Notes: generated by a model not told the origin, from the letters alone. DNA of 64,000 nucleotides from CAYMSF01 sp964392985 (GCA_964392985.1 CAYMSF010000012.1:17720-81719); one strand, 5' to 3'. Shown: positions 9,277 to 17,933, counted from the first letter of the stretch. A program made the numbers and translations.

Positions 9277-9384
9277 TTATTCTTATTTTGTTTCTGGAAA
9301 ATATGAGTTTGAATGCGTATTTTACTCTACGAATTAGATTGATAAATGCAGTTGAATTCGCTTAAATTTTGTCCGGAATTACCG

Positions 9385-9605
9385 TTGACTTCGTCATTTA
9401 TTCATTCTTTCTTGCAGGAAAGACGGTTGTTCATATCAGTTTTTTTCTGTCTCAATAATTTTATTATAGCAACGATAAATTCCCGATTATGCACTTACGG
9501 GTTTCAAAAGTTAAATTACTTGTTGATAAATATCTTAATATCTACAGGGAAATATCGTTTTCGGGTGGTGTTCAGTAAAATTTTATATTGGAATAAAAAT
9601 TTTCA
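9385..9605 (+). pseudogene. Decayed 3' fragment of the methyltransferase gene
   Basis: This stretch aligns with the last roughly 250 bases of the methyltransferase gene (about 8240-8493). Translated, SSFIHSFLQERRLF matches SPLIHPFSWKRLLF, FIIATINSRL matches ILITDSIISRL, and TGKYRFRVVFSKILYWNKN matches AGEYRYYYFCSVKFIIGIKN. There is no upstream half, so it is not functional. The following noncoding bases up to the next ribosome site also match (cttgatttaatttc then ctattttattc). It is a scar of the tandem duplication that made the second surface-repeat gene. Confidence 0.7.
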
Positions 9606-9691
9606 TAACTCTTGATTTAATTTCAAATACCCGCTATTTTATTCAGTAAAAAAGTTATAAGCCATAACCTTGATTATTCACGGAGAAAGTA

Positions 9692-10384
9692 ATGCTGAAA
9701 AAATTTATGTTAGTTTTCCTGACGGTTTTTGTTTGCCTTTCCTTTAACGTTTATTCTCAGAATCAGTTGGCACAGCCAGTGAAAACAAAAACTTCTGCCA
9801 ATACTTTAAGCGATGCAATGACGGTTGAAAGCTATAGAGTTGATGATTGGGCTTCGGTGCAAATTGGTTTTTGGTTTAACTTTCCCGGGAATACAGAAAA
9901 AGTCAGAGTTAATGGTTTCAGATTCGGATTCCCTTTTTGCGGCACATCACCGGTGTCAGGTCTTGAACTGTCTGTTTTAGGGTCTAGTTCCGTCAGTCTT
10001 GAGGGAACACAGCTCAGTTTTGGTTTCTGTAATACTTCCACGAAAAGTTATGGTCTTCAGTTGGCAGGAGGTTTGTGCATGAACAAGGGGGATTTTGAAG
10101 GTACTCAAGTATCGTTTTTTAATATGTCAGAATATTCAAAAGGTTTTCAAGGCGGGGGAGTAAATCTGAGTAATGATATTGATGGTACTCAAATAGGTAT
10201 TGCAAATATCGCTCAACGTAATGAGGGTTTTCAAGCTGGTGTTTTGAATATAGTAAATCGAGGGCGTGGGACTCAAATTGGATTAATTAATTACGCTGAC
10301 AGAAACGATTTTCAGCTTGGCGTGTTAAACTTTAATAACAAATCGTTAATGCCTTTTATGTTTTTATTTAATTGCAGCAAATAA
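9692..10384 (+). CDS. Secreted surface-repeat protein (LA_2272-like), copy 2
   Basis: 230 residues, the same length as copy 1 and alignable end to end: signal peptide (KKFMLVFLTVFVCLSFNVYS), shared core VRVNGFRFGFPFCGTSPVSG, and the C-terminal repeats GFQGGGVN, GTQIGIAN, GFQAGVLN, GTQIGLIN, DFQLGVLN. The N-terminal 60 residues differ most. It arose with copy 1 by tandem duplication, and both kept full reading frames, which suggests both are used. Probable secreted or surface-exposed protein; specific role unknown. Confidence 0.65.
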   Translation: MLKKFMLVFLTVFVCLSFNVYSQNQLAQPVKTKTSANTLSDAMTVESYRVDDWASVQIGFWFNFPGNTEKVRVNGFRFGFPFCGTSPVSGLELSVLGSSSVSLEGTQLSFGFCNTSTKSYGLQLAGGLCMNKGDFEGTQVSFFNMSEYSKGFQGGGVNLSNDIDGTQIGIANIAQRNEGFQAGVLNIVNRGRGTQIGLINYADRNDFQLGVLNFNNKSLMPFMFLFNCSK

Positions 10385-10502
10385 AATTTATTAATTTATA
10401 GTATTTTATTGTTTGCACTAAATATCATCCCGCCGTATGATAGTAAGTTGAAGATAATATCTTTTGACCCGGTTGAATTATATAATTTTACTGATACTGA
10501 AC

Positions 10503-11834
10503 ATGAAAATACTGTTGTTATCTGCTAATTTTTGTGATAATCCGTATGTTGTTTATCCTTTGGGTATGAGCGTGATTGCGGGTGCATTGACATCCGCAGG
10601 GCATGAAGTACGTCAGTTTGACGGCAATATTTATCCTGGCGAAAATTGGATGGAACTGTGTCAAAACACGTTTAACAGCTTTGCCCCGGAATTAGTTGGA
10701 TTTTCGATACGTAATCTTGATAATATTGAATGTCAATCCAACGGCAATAATTTGGTTGGGCAGACAGTTGAAATCATACGCAAATTGAAATCTTTTTTTG
10801 ATGTTCCATGGGTGCTTGGTGGCAGTGGCTTTTCTTTGTGCCCTGATAAATTATTGGAGTTGACCGGCGCTGAGTATGGAATCGTTGGACCTGGCGAAGA
10901 AGCGATAATTAAACTGGTCAATGAATTAGAGTCAGGCAATCGACCGCGACAACAAATTTGGACAATGCCGGTAACAGAACAGGCAACACCGTTGTATCAA
11001 AAAGATATAACTGATTTTTATTACCAACAAACGCATCTGTTACCGGTACAAACAAAGCGCGGTTGTAAATTTAACTGTGTATATTGCACCTATCCAAGAC
11101 TGGAAGGGCGTGAAATTGTTCTGCGTGATATCAATAGCGTGATTGATGATATTGCCAATTTTCATCAGAATTATCCAGAGGCAATGATCTACTTTGTTGA
11201 TGCTGTTTTTAATGACCCGGCGCGGCATTATCACTCATTGTTGAAGAAAATTATTGACAAAAAGCTGGATGTTTCATGGACTGCTTTTGTTACACCTGCT
11301 GGTTTAAATGATGAAGATCTGGCGTTGATGGCAGCGTCTGGAATGATTGCCGCCGAACTGGGTGTTGATGGCGCATGTGACATAACTTTAACCGGATTGA
11401 ATAAGTGTTATGATTTTGCCACTGTCAGGAAAACCTGTGCATCTCTGCACAAACTGGGTATCAGCGTGACCGCCAGTGTAATCTTTGGCGGTCCGGGTGA
11501 AACACGGGAAACTGTTATGGAGGGTATAGAAAACTTGCGTTCACTGCAAGGAGTTTACTCCGTTATTTATGCTGGAATTCGTTTGATTAACGGGATGCCG
11601 TTGATGGAAACCGCAATAAAAAACGGGTTGGTTCCGGTAGATTGGGACGGAATTAGTCCATTAAACTATTTTGCACCTGGATTAGACCCGGAGTGGTTGG
11701 TACAAACGTTGACACATAATTTTCATGACAGTCATTATTGTATTTATCCTGCAGAAAAAGGCAAAAAACAAGTTCAGATGATTCATAAATTCGGTTACGT
11801 AAAATGGCATAACGCACAAATTAAAATGCGGTGA
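10503..11834 (+). CDS. B12-binding domain radical SAM protein
   Basis: 443 residues from ATG 10503; a TTG at 10464 is in frame but would add 13 hydrophobic residues not seen in the family. Residues 1-140 form a cobalamin-binding-like Rossmann domain (VYPLGMSVIAGALTSAGHEV, LGGSGFS). The radical SAM core follows with the cluster ligands Cys188, Cys192 and Cys195 in RGCKFNCVYCTYP, then FVDAVFN and IFGGPGE. The family does methylations, ring closures and other radical chemistry on unactivated carbons. Similar enzymes occur in ladderane-type lipid gene sets. It lies 8 nt before the second ketosynthase, so it is likely a tailoring enzyme of this cluster. Confidence 0.8.
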   Translation: MKILLLSANFCDNPYVVYPLGMSVIAGALTSAGHEVRQFDGNIYPGENWMELCQNTFNSFAPELVGFSIRNLDNIECQSNGNNLVGQTVEIIRKLKSFFDVPWVLGGSGFSLCPDKLLELTGAEYGIVGPGEEAIIKLVNELESGNRPRQQIWTMPVTEQATPLYQKDITDFYYQQTHLLPVQTKRGCKFNCVYCTYPRLEGREIVLRDINSVIDDIANFHQNYPEAMIYFVDAVFNDPARHYHSLLKKIIDKKLDVSWTAFVTPAGLNDEDLALMAASGMIAAELGVDGACDITLTGLNKCYDFATVRKTCASLHKLGISVTASVIFGGPGETRETVMEGIENLRSLQGVYSVIYAGIRLINGMPLMETAIKNGLVPVDWDGISPLNYFAPGLDPEWLVQTLTHNFHDSHYCIYPAEKGKKQVQMIHKFGYVKWHNAQIKMR

Positions 11835-11842
11835 ATTAACGA

Positions 11843-13030
11843 ATGAATTCCGTTACAAATCAAGTAGTAATCAGTGGCATTGGTTGTCTTTCGACGATAG
11901 GAAAATCTTACCCGGAAACGATGCAAGGTCTTTTTTCGACTCCTGTCAATCCTTGCAGACCACAGCGGTTCAAAACCACATTGGACCTGCCCGTTTTTGA
12001 ATTGACTGATTTGTCTATTAATTTTGATGTGCCAGGCGGATTTACTCTTGCTATACTGCGATATGCACTCGAAGAAGCATTAGATTCGGCACGACTGACA
12101 AAAAGTGATTTGACTAATTTACGCGTCGGAGTTTGTTTGGGTACCACAGTAGCTTGCCAGCTTAATAATTTGCCGTTTTATGCAAAATTACGTAAAGGGG
12201 AAGACGTTTCAAGTGAACCTTTGCAAGATTTTGTTGAAGGGTGTCCTGCTGAATGGGTGCACCGTTCCTATGGATTGAAAGGTCCTGCCATTACCGTTTC
12301 CAATGCCTGTACTTCCAGCGCTGATGCGATAGGAATTGCGATGCTCTGGATTCAACAAGGAGTATGTGATCTGGTTATTGCAGGTGGTGCTGATGAGCTG
12401 AATCAGGTTCCATTGGATGGGTTTCACGCGCTTGGCGTTTGTTCAACACTGCCTTGCCGTCCATTTGATGTTAATCGTGAGGGGTTGAATTTGGGTGAAG
12501 GAGCTGGAATAGTTATTCTTGAAAATATTAAATCAGCGAAAGGACGGAAAATTAATCCTCAATTTGAACTGCCTGGTTTTGGCAAGGGCGCTGACGCTTT
12601 TCACATCACCAAACCGCATCCTGATGGTACTGGACTCAAACGGGCGATTGATATGGCGCTGATGATGGCAAAAATTCTGCCTGAAGATGTAACCTTCATC
12701 AATGCTCATGGCACGGGTACTATTGCCAATGATAAAATTGAAGCCAATACTCTAGTTGAAATCTTTGGCAGCGGCTTGAAATATATGTCAACCAAATCGC
12801 TTACCGGACATACATTGGGAGCTGCCGGAGTATTGGAGCTGATTTTTTGCTGCGCGATGCTTGACCGGAATTGTGTTCTGAAAAGTCATGGTTTCGAGAA
12901 TTTGCCGGCTGATATTTCGTCACCCCCTGTCACAAAAAACACGCCTATTAATGGCGGGATAGCACTTTCAACCTCATTGGCATTCGGCGGGTCAAACACG
13001 GCTATTCTGGTAAAAAAATACAGGATATGA
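11843..13030 (+). CDS. Beta-ketoacyl-ACP synthase II-like (second ketosynthase)
   Basis: 395 residues, near FabF length. It starts MNSVTNQVVISGIGCLSTIG. Catalytic residues are complete: Cys156 in SNACTSSA, His289 in NAHGTGT, and Lys318 and His323 in STKSLTGHTLGAAG. It differs clearly from the first ketosynthase (888-1955), so the two are not a recent duplication. It sits directly between the radical SAM gene and a KS-like gene (3-nt gap). It probably elongates the cluster's acyl chain; the division of labour between the two ketosynthases is unknown. Confidence 0.9.
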   Translation: MNSVTNQVVISGIGCLSTIGKSYPETMQGLFSTPVNPCRPQRFKTTLDLPVFELTDLSINFDVPGGFTLAILRYALEEALDSARLTKSDLTNLRVGVCLGTTVACQLNNLPFYAKLRKGEDVSSEPLQDFVEGCPAEWVHRSYGLKGPAITVSNACTSSADAIGIAMLWIQQGVCDLVIAGGADELNQVPLDGFHALGVCSTLPCRPFDVNREGLNLGEGAGIVILENIKSAKGRKINPQFELPGFGKGADAFHITKPHPDGTGLKRAIDMALMMAKILPEDVTFINAHGTGTIANDKIEANTLVEIFGSGLKYMSTKSLTGHTLGAAGVLELIFCCAMLDRNCVLKSHGFENLPADISSPPVTKNTPINGGIALSTSLAFGGSNTAILVKKYRI

Positions 13031-13033
13031 TTT

Positions 13034-13744
13034 ATGTACATTAACGCATTCAGTTTAATCTCTGATAATCATGGCAGTGTTGTCAGCGAGGAAGAACTTC
13101 GCGAAATACGGGATAGGCATAATCTCCGGCGGGCAGACCGATACACTGCCTTGCTGCTTGCCGGTGCTTTGGCGATGGGGTTTGATACTCGCAACGGTGC
13201 TGATACCGCGTTGGTCACTGCCAGCGCTTTCGGTCCGCATCGGACTACATTTGCTACACTGGATGATATTCTAGATTATCCGGAAGATCAAATTATGCCT
13301 ACTAAATTCTCACATTCATTACACAATGCCGCGGCATCTTATGTTGCATTGGCATTAAATTTAACTGGACCGTCATTTTCAATCACAGGTTTTGAAGATA
13401 TATGGTTTGAAGCCCTTGCATTGGCGCAGACGCTGTTGAACAGCAATCTTGTTTCTCAAGTAATTGTTATCGGTGCTGAAGAACGTGCGCTGTTAACGGA
13501 GAATGTCCAAAGATTATTAAAAAGTCGATTCCCGTCGCCAATATGCGAGGGTGTGATTTCGTTATGCCTCAGTAATAATTCCGACCAAAATCATTATGGA
13601 ACATTACGGTTGGAGCGAGATTTATGTAATGACAACGAGAAATATTTTTATTTCGGCGGTGATATTGAAACCATAAAACAAATTGAAAAAAAGTCGCCCA
13701 ATGAAGTAATCGTGATTACGCCCGTAACTCATTACAAGCAATAG
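13034..13744 (+). CDS. Ketosynthase-like protein without active-site Cys (second chain-length-factor candidate)
   Basis: 236 residues. SHSLHNAAASYVALALNLTGPSF matches the ketosynthase N-terminal half in pattern, but where the nucleophilic Cys is expected the sequence reads ITGFEDIWFEAL, so it cannot condense. The C-terminal half of a ketosynthase is missing. It follows the active ketosynthase by 3 nt, repeating the arrangement at 888-2557. A chain-length or structural partner role is inferred by analogy with KS-beta proteins. It is the last gene of the cluster before a 257-base gap. Confidence 0.65.
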   Translation: MYINAFSLISDNHGSVVSEEELREIRDRHNLRRADRYTALLLAGALAMGFDTRNGADTALVTASAFGPHRTTFATLDDILDYPEDQIMPTKFSHSLHNAAASYVALALNLTGPSFSITGFEDIWFEALALAQTLLNSNLVSQVIVIGAEERALLTENVQRLLKSRFPSPICEGVISLCLSNNSDQNHYGTLRLERDLCNDNEKYFYFGGDIETIKQIEKKSPNEVIVITPVTHYKQ

Positions 13745-13822
13745 ATACAGTTATAATCAGTAGTGAATAAACAATTATTATGTTATACAAGTGTTATTAC
13801 TTATAATTTTAGCATTCGATAT

Positions 13823-13848
13823 TGGGGATTTTATGTCGACAATCCCTA
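13823..13848 (+). terminator. Possible weak terminator hairpin after the cluster
   Basis: GGGATT and AATCCC can pair across a loop of about 10 nt (ttatgtcgac), 80 nt after the last cluster gene. No clear T-run follows, so it may only be a stem-loop. Confidence 0.25.
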
Positions 13849-13921
13849 TTGAGTTAACATACTATAATTGTATATATTGTATATATTGTTTGTAAATACA
13901 GATTTCTTTCTCTTTATACTA

Positions 13922-13950
13922 TTGACAAATCGGCTTAAAACTGTTATAAT
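13922..13950 (+). promoter_or_regulatory. Consensus sigma-70 promoter of the GntR/LacI-type regulator
   Basis: A perfect TTGACA (13922-13927) and a perfect TATAAT (13945-13950) are separated by 17 nt. Transcription would start near 13957, about 45 nt before the ATG at 14002. Just upstream, at about 13869-13892, the sequence TTGTATATA is repeated twice in tandem and is a candidate operator. The TTG/TAT boxes match the housekeeping sigma factor exactly, which is rare in natural promoters, so strong expression or tight repression is likely. Confidence 0.75.
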
Positions 13951-14001
13951 AGCGTGCAAAATTTTATATTGCAATATTTCATATAAGGAAAAAAGATAAA
14001 T

Positions 14002-15057
14002 ATGAGCGAAGCAACACCAATATATCTAAAAATTCGTCAACATGTTTTCGGTAATATCGCCAAAGCTAAATTTGTCGGCGGTTCACTCAAAATCCATACC
14101 GAAGATGAATTATGCAAAATATATGGAGTATGCCGTACTACTGTGCGTAAAGCATTGGAAAGTTTGGTCGCAGAAGGTTTTTTGGTGCGTAAACCGCGCC
14201 TGGGAACTTTTATAAGACCTGAGGCTGTCGGCAATTACAGTATGTTTTTTGGAAATAAACCGGTAATCGGTCTGATTTGTTGCGACGGGATGGTTACCTT
14301 TATGGACGAATATTTTATGATGCTCAGTGCGATAATTTATGAGCGTTTGATTGACAATAATTGTATAATTCGTCCGATATATTTTAGTGGCAATCCGGAA
14401 CAGGAAGCAGAAGACTTGAGTAAGGGTAAACTTGATGGTGTTCTCTGGTTGTCTCCTTTACGGAAACAAATTCCAACGATGCGTGTTTTTGAATCTTGCA
14501 ATGTTCCAGTCGTATCTGTCTGCCCGATTTTTAACAGTAACGAAGTGGATTATGTGGCAATCGATTACTTCAAGTGCGGTTATATTGTTGCTAAATATCT
14601 GCTTGAATCCGGACACCGCAAAATTCTGTATATTAACCGGAATCCAGCTGACTTGGAAGCCGATAAAAAGACCGGGTGCAAAGCGGCTTTTGCGGAGTAT
14701 GGTGTCGAATGGAATGAACATCTCTGGCACTGCAATGATAATGGGTTTACCGATGCACAGGTCATAAATTTGCTTAATAACTCCGGGAAATTTACCGCCG
14801 TAAATTGTCATGGAATCCATGTTAATCTGCTTAAACAAGAATTGGCTGAACGTAAGGATGTCCAATTCATCTACAACATCTATCGCGAACCCGCTGTTTC
14901 CCGGGATATACGGCCGGGAATTTTATTGCCGCTTACTCAGATTGGCAATATTGCGACCGATATGCTTTTGAAAATTATCAAACAATCAAATCCATCACGG
15001 CGTAAACCAAAGCGTTTATTGCTTGAGCCGACCATTGCTGGACGTAATAAAATATAA
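14002..15057 (+). CDS. GntR-type winged helix regulator with LacI-like ligand domain
   Basis: 351 residues. Residues 1-72 are a GntR winged helix (IYLKIRQHVF, TEDELCKIYGVCRTTVRKALESLVAEGFLVRKPRLGTF in pattern). From about residue 85 the protein looks like a LacI-type periplasmic-binding fold (PVIGLICCDG, DGVLWLSPL, VDYVAIDYFKCGYIVAKYLLESGHRKILYI). Such hybrids usually bind a sugar and control carbohydrate genes. It is transcribed alone from a consensus promoter. The next gene on the same strand is a permease 191 bases away and may be a target. Ligand unknown. Confidence 0.85.
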   Translation: MSEATPIYLKIRQHVFGNIAKAKFVGGSLKIHTEDELCKIYGVCRTTVRKALESLVAEGFLVRKPRLGTFIRPEAVGNYSMFFGNKPVIGLICCDGMVTFMDEYFMMLSAIIYERLIDNNCIIRPIYFSGNPEQEAEDLSKGKLDGVLWLSPLRKQIPTMRVFESCNVPVVSVCPIFNSNEVDYVAIDYFKCGYIVAKYLLESGHRKILYINRNPADLEADKKTGCKAAFAEYGVEWNEHLWHCNDNGFTDAQVINLLNNSGKFTAVNCHGIHVNLLKQELAERKDVQFIYNIYREPAVSRDIRPGILLPLTQIGNIATDMLLKIIKQSNPSRRKPKRLLLEPTIAGRNKI

Positions 15058-15248
15058 TAATACTCAGAATTATTGGTGCCGGATTATTGTAACTATTTTA
15101 CCCGTATTGGTTGCCGGTCGGGTGATGTTGCCTGGCACGTTTGATATGCTCAAAATCGCTGATTGACTTAGAATCTCTAAATTTTAAGAAACATTTAAAT
15201 GATTTATTTTTTTTTGTGTTATGTTGAAAAAAATGCAAATTACAATTT

Positions 15249-16487
15249 ATGATAGCCATTGTCATAATTTTTTCGATTGTCTATCTCGGTATGATTATCG
15301 GGAGGATTCCATGGCTCAAGGTTGACCGTTCAGCCATCGCTCTAGTTGGTGCCGTGGCATTGCTTTCCGGACATCTGATCAGTGGAGAAAAAGCGCTTGC
15401 CAGTGTTGATTTTGGAACTTTGGCACTTCTTTTTGGACTGATGCTCGTTTCAGTCCAACTTGAGATGTCAGGTTTTTACACCAAAGTCGCCGGATACATG
15501 GAAGATGGAAAATACTCACCATCATTTCTACTAGGACTTGTTACATTACTTGCCGGGGGATTGTCAGCGTTTCTGACTAATGATGTTGTCGCGGTGGCGA
15601 TGACGCCGGTAATACTTGGAATATGTATACGAAAAAAACTCAATCCGGTCCCGTTCCTGCTTGGCATCGCCTTCGCCGCCAACTCCGGTGCTATTGCCAC
15701 ATTTGTCGGCAACCCGCAGAATATGCTGATATCACAAAAACTTAATTTGAGCTTTGCTACTTTTGCTCTTTATACCGCAGTACCTGCAATTTTATCACTG
15801 ATTGCAGGATGGGCAGTATTAGTATTCTTTTATAGAAATTCCTGGCAGCTTGACCCGGGTAAAATTAATTTTGCCGGTAATTCCAATACAGTTTCGTCTG
15901 ATGTTGTTTTTGACCGGGATGAGTCAGTTAAGGGTGTTATTATTACTTGTATTGTTATCGGACTTTTCATCTTTACCGATTATAATAGAGGCATGATTGC
16001 AGTTACTGCAGGAGCTTTTCTGCTTATGAACGCTCATTTCCAGTCGCAAACAATGATTAGTAAAATTAATTGGGAACTGCTTATTCTTTTCTTTGGTCTT
16101 TTTGTCGTGAACAGTGCAATGGAATCTACCGGCTTGCCGTCAAAGATGGTGGAGGATCTCAAAAGCAATGGATTCAACCTTCAAAATCCGATTGTTCTCT
16201 TTTGTGTCACTGCTGTAGTGAGTGATATCGTTTCGAATGTTCCCGGCGTTATGTTGCTTTTACCCTACGCGACTGACCCAGTTTCCGGTCCTCTTATGGC
16301 GATAGCCAGCGGTTTGTCGAGTAATTTAATTATCGTGGGAAGTATGGCGAATATCATTGTTGTTGACGCCGCCGCTTCAATGGGATTACGAATTTCATTC
16401 CGGGAATTCGCAAAATCAGGCATACCGGTAAGTCTGATTTCGTTGTTATTGGGGGCGTTATGGATTATTCTGCTCAAAGTCGGGTGA
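15249..16487 (+). CDS. SLC13/ArsB-like anion permease
   Basis: 412 residues, almost wholly hydrophobic, with about 11 membrane segments. FLTNDVVAVAMTPVIL (about 104-119) and AIATFVGNPQNMLI match the ion transporter superfamily helices of the SLC13/CitM/ArsB group. It should carry an anion (dicarboxylate, sulfate or arsenite) across the inner membrane with a cation. The N-terminal ATG at 15249 starts directly in a membrane helix; no strong ribosome site is visible. It follows the GntR/LacI-type regulator by 191 bases. The substrate cannot be decided. Confidence 0.75.
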   Translation: MIAIVIIFSIVYLGMIIGRIPWLKVDRSAIALVGAVALLSGHLISGEKALASVDFGTLALLFGLMLVSVQLEMSGFYTKVAGYMEDGKYSPSFLLGLVTLLAGGLSAFLTNDVVAVAMTPVILGICIRKKLNPVPFLLGIAFAANSGAIATFVGNPQNMLISQKLNLSFATFALYTAVPAILSLIAGWAVLVFFYRNSWQLDPGKINFAGNSNTVSSDVVFDRDESVKGVIITCIVIGLFIFTDYNRGMIAVTAGAFLLMNAHFQSQTMISKINWELLILFFGLFVVNSAMESTGLPSKMVEDLKSNGFNLQNPIVLFCVTAVVSDIVSNVPGVMLLLPYATDPVSGPLMAIASGLSSNLIIVGSMANIIVVDAAASMGLRISFREFAKSGIPVSLISLLLGALWIILLKVG

Positions 16488-16543
16488 AATGAACTCTTCA
16501 ATATATTTTAAAACATATTGAAGAGGTGACATGCCGCAACGTT

Positions 16544-17137
16544 CTATAGTGAGCCTTTGGTGGACAATACACCATCAATCCGCTCATCATATCTTACTGC
16601 TTGATCCATGGCTTTGGCGAAAGCTTTAAAAATCGCTTCAAAGCAATGATGTACCTCTTCGCCTTTAAGCAGTTGGATATGCAAATTCATTCCTGCTTTC
16701 ACCGCCAGTGACTGGAAAAATTCATGAAAAAGTGCGCAATCCATATCTTTAATCATTGCCGCCGGCGGGCGGACATCGTAAACCAGATAGGGGCGACCGG
16801 ATAAATCCAGCGCTACCTGTGCGAGTGATTCGTCCATTGGCAGCAGGCATGAACCGTAACGGCGGATGCCTGTTTTATCTCCAAGCGCTTTCGCAATGGT
16901 ATCGCCGATGGTAATGCCTAGATCTTCCATGGTGTGATGATAATCTATTTCCAGGTCGCCTTTGGCTGTTACTGTCAAATCGAAGAATCCATGCTTTGCA
17001 AAAAGCTCCAGCATATGATTCATAAATGGAATTCCCGTGCAGATGCTGCCTTCACCTTTACCATCAAGGTTTATTTTTACCTTAATATCGGTTTCTTTCG
17101 TTTTTCTATTATTCTCTGCAATGCGATTTTTAGCCAT
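16544..17137 (-). CDS. hisB: Imidazoleglycerol-phosphate dehydratase
   Basis: 197 residues, the monofunctional HisB length. Metal-binding histidines are seen in FMNHMLELFAKHG, DYHHTMEDLGI and VHHCFEAIFKAFAKA, plus DESLAQVALDLSGRP. It dehydrates imidazole glycerol phosphate in histidine synthesis, in the cytoplasm. The start ATGGCTAAAAATCGC has a good AAGGAG site upstream. It is separate from hisG and hisE (37.8-38.9 kb), so the his genes are scattered in this genome. Confidence 0.96.
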   Translation of the reverse strand: MAKNRIAENNRKTKETDIKVKINLDGKGEGSICTGIPFMNHMLELFAKHGFFDLTVTAKGDLEIDYHHTMEDLGITIGDTIAKALGDKTGIRRYGSCLLPMDESLAQVALDLSGRPYLVYDVRPPAAMIKDMDCALFHEFFQSLAVKAGMNLHIQLLKGEEVHHCFEAIFKAFAKAMDQAVRYDERIDGVLSTKGSL

Positions 17138-17279
17138 TTTATCTGCTCCTTAGCCAGAATACTTTTCTTATTGCGTTATTCACAAAAGAAATGTATATTA
17201 AGAACTGAAAAAAACCAGCGATATTATTGCCTCATCTAAAATTATTTTTGTAACAATACGGTTTTGTTCCGGGGGAGTT

Positions 17280-17933
17280 GTGGATATCAAAAGAATTATA
17301 TTATGCGGTATTGGTATATTTTGCGGTTACAAAGCTGTCAACACATTCAGCGCGGCTTCAGGAACCAGCAACAGTATCCTGGGGGGATACGCTTCTGCTA
17401 TGGCCACCGTAATTATAGCATTGGTATGGGCAACTTTTTCCGGGATGGCTTTTGCCGGCGTTTTAGTTCCACGACTCAGCAACTGGTTTACCGGATTTAT
17501 ATATCTGCCATTGCAATATTTAAAGTCTCCTCCTGAGAAATTGGCGCAGATTAAGGGGATGATTGAACAGCAGAATTATGACGAAGCAATGGAGCGCCTT
17601 AATGAGATACTTGAACGAACACCTTTTGAACCATCTGCATGTCTGCTTCTGTCAGAAATATATTTTTACCATATTGGTGAAGGTATTCGTGGTGCTGAAC
17701 TGATTATCAACTATTTTTCCCAACCTAAATTGAAAGCACTCCCGGAGAATATCGAATTGTTGATGCGCTACTGTGATTACGCTTCAGATAACGGCGCCAG
17801 TGTTACCGCAATTCGTTTGTTGGAACAGGAATTGCAACGAAAAGGATATTCCAACCCGGAAAACCATGCTATCAGTTTGCGACTGGAAGCTGTCAAAACA
17901 AAAAACACGCAACACTCACCAATTGTGAATTAA
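17280..17933 (+). CDS. Membrane-anchored TPR-like protein
   Basis: 217 residues from a GTG at 17280 with a strong GGGGGAG site. Two hydrophobic segments lie near residues 4-22 and 36-58. The rest is helical with TPR-like spacing (MIEQQNYDEAMERLNEILERTPFEPSACLLLSEIYF). It is a paralogue of the protein at 56066-56611: both have a repeat ending LLEQELQRK/LLEHELKRK and the pattern AxxIIxxYF. TPR proteins act as interaction scaffolds. The paralogue lies next to a Tad secretion operon; whether this copy works with it is unknown. Confidence 0.6.
   Translation: MDIKRIILCGIGIFCGYKAVNTFSAASGTSNSILGGYASAMATVIIALVWATFSGMAFAGVLVPRLSNWFTGFIYLPLQYLKSPPEKLAQIKGMIEQQNYDEAMERLNEILERTPFEPSACLLLSEIYFYHIGEGIRGAELIINYFSQPKLKALPENIELLMRYCDYASDNGASVTAIRLLEQELQRKGYSNPENHAISLRLEAVKTKNTQHSPIVN

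Noticed and set aside
9346..9615. 89-codon frame between the two surface-repeat genes as a real gene
   Set aside because: Its translation matches the C-terminus of the methyltransferase, so it is a remnant of duplication, not a separate gene.
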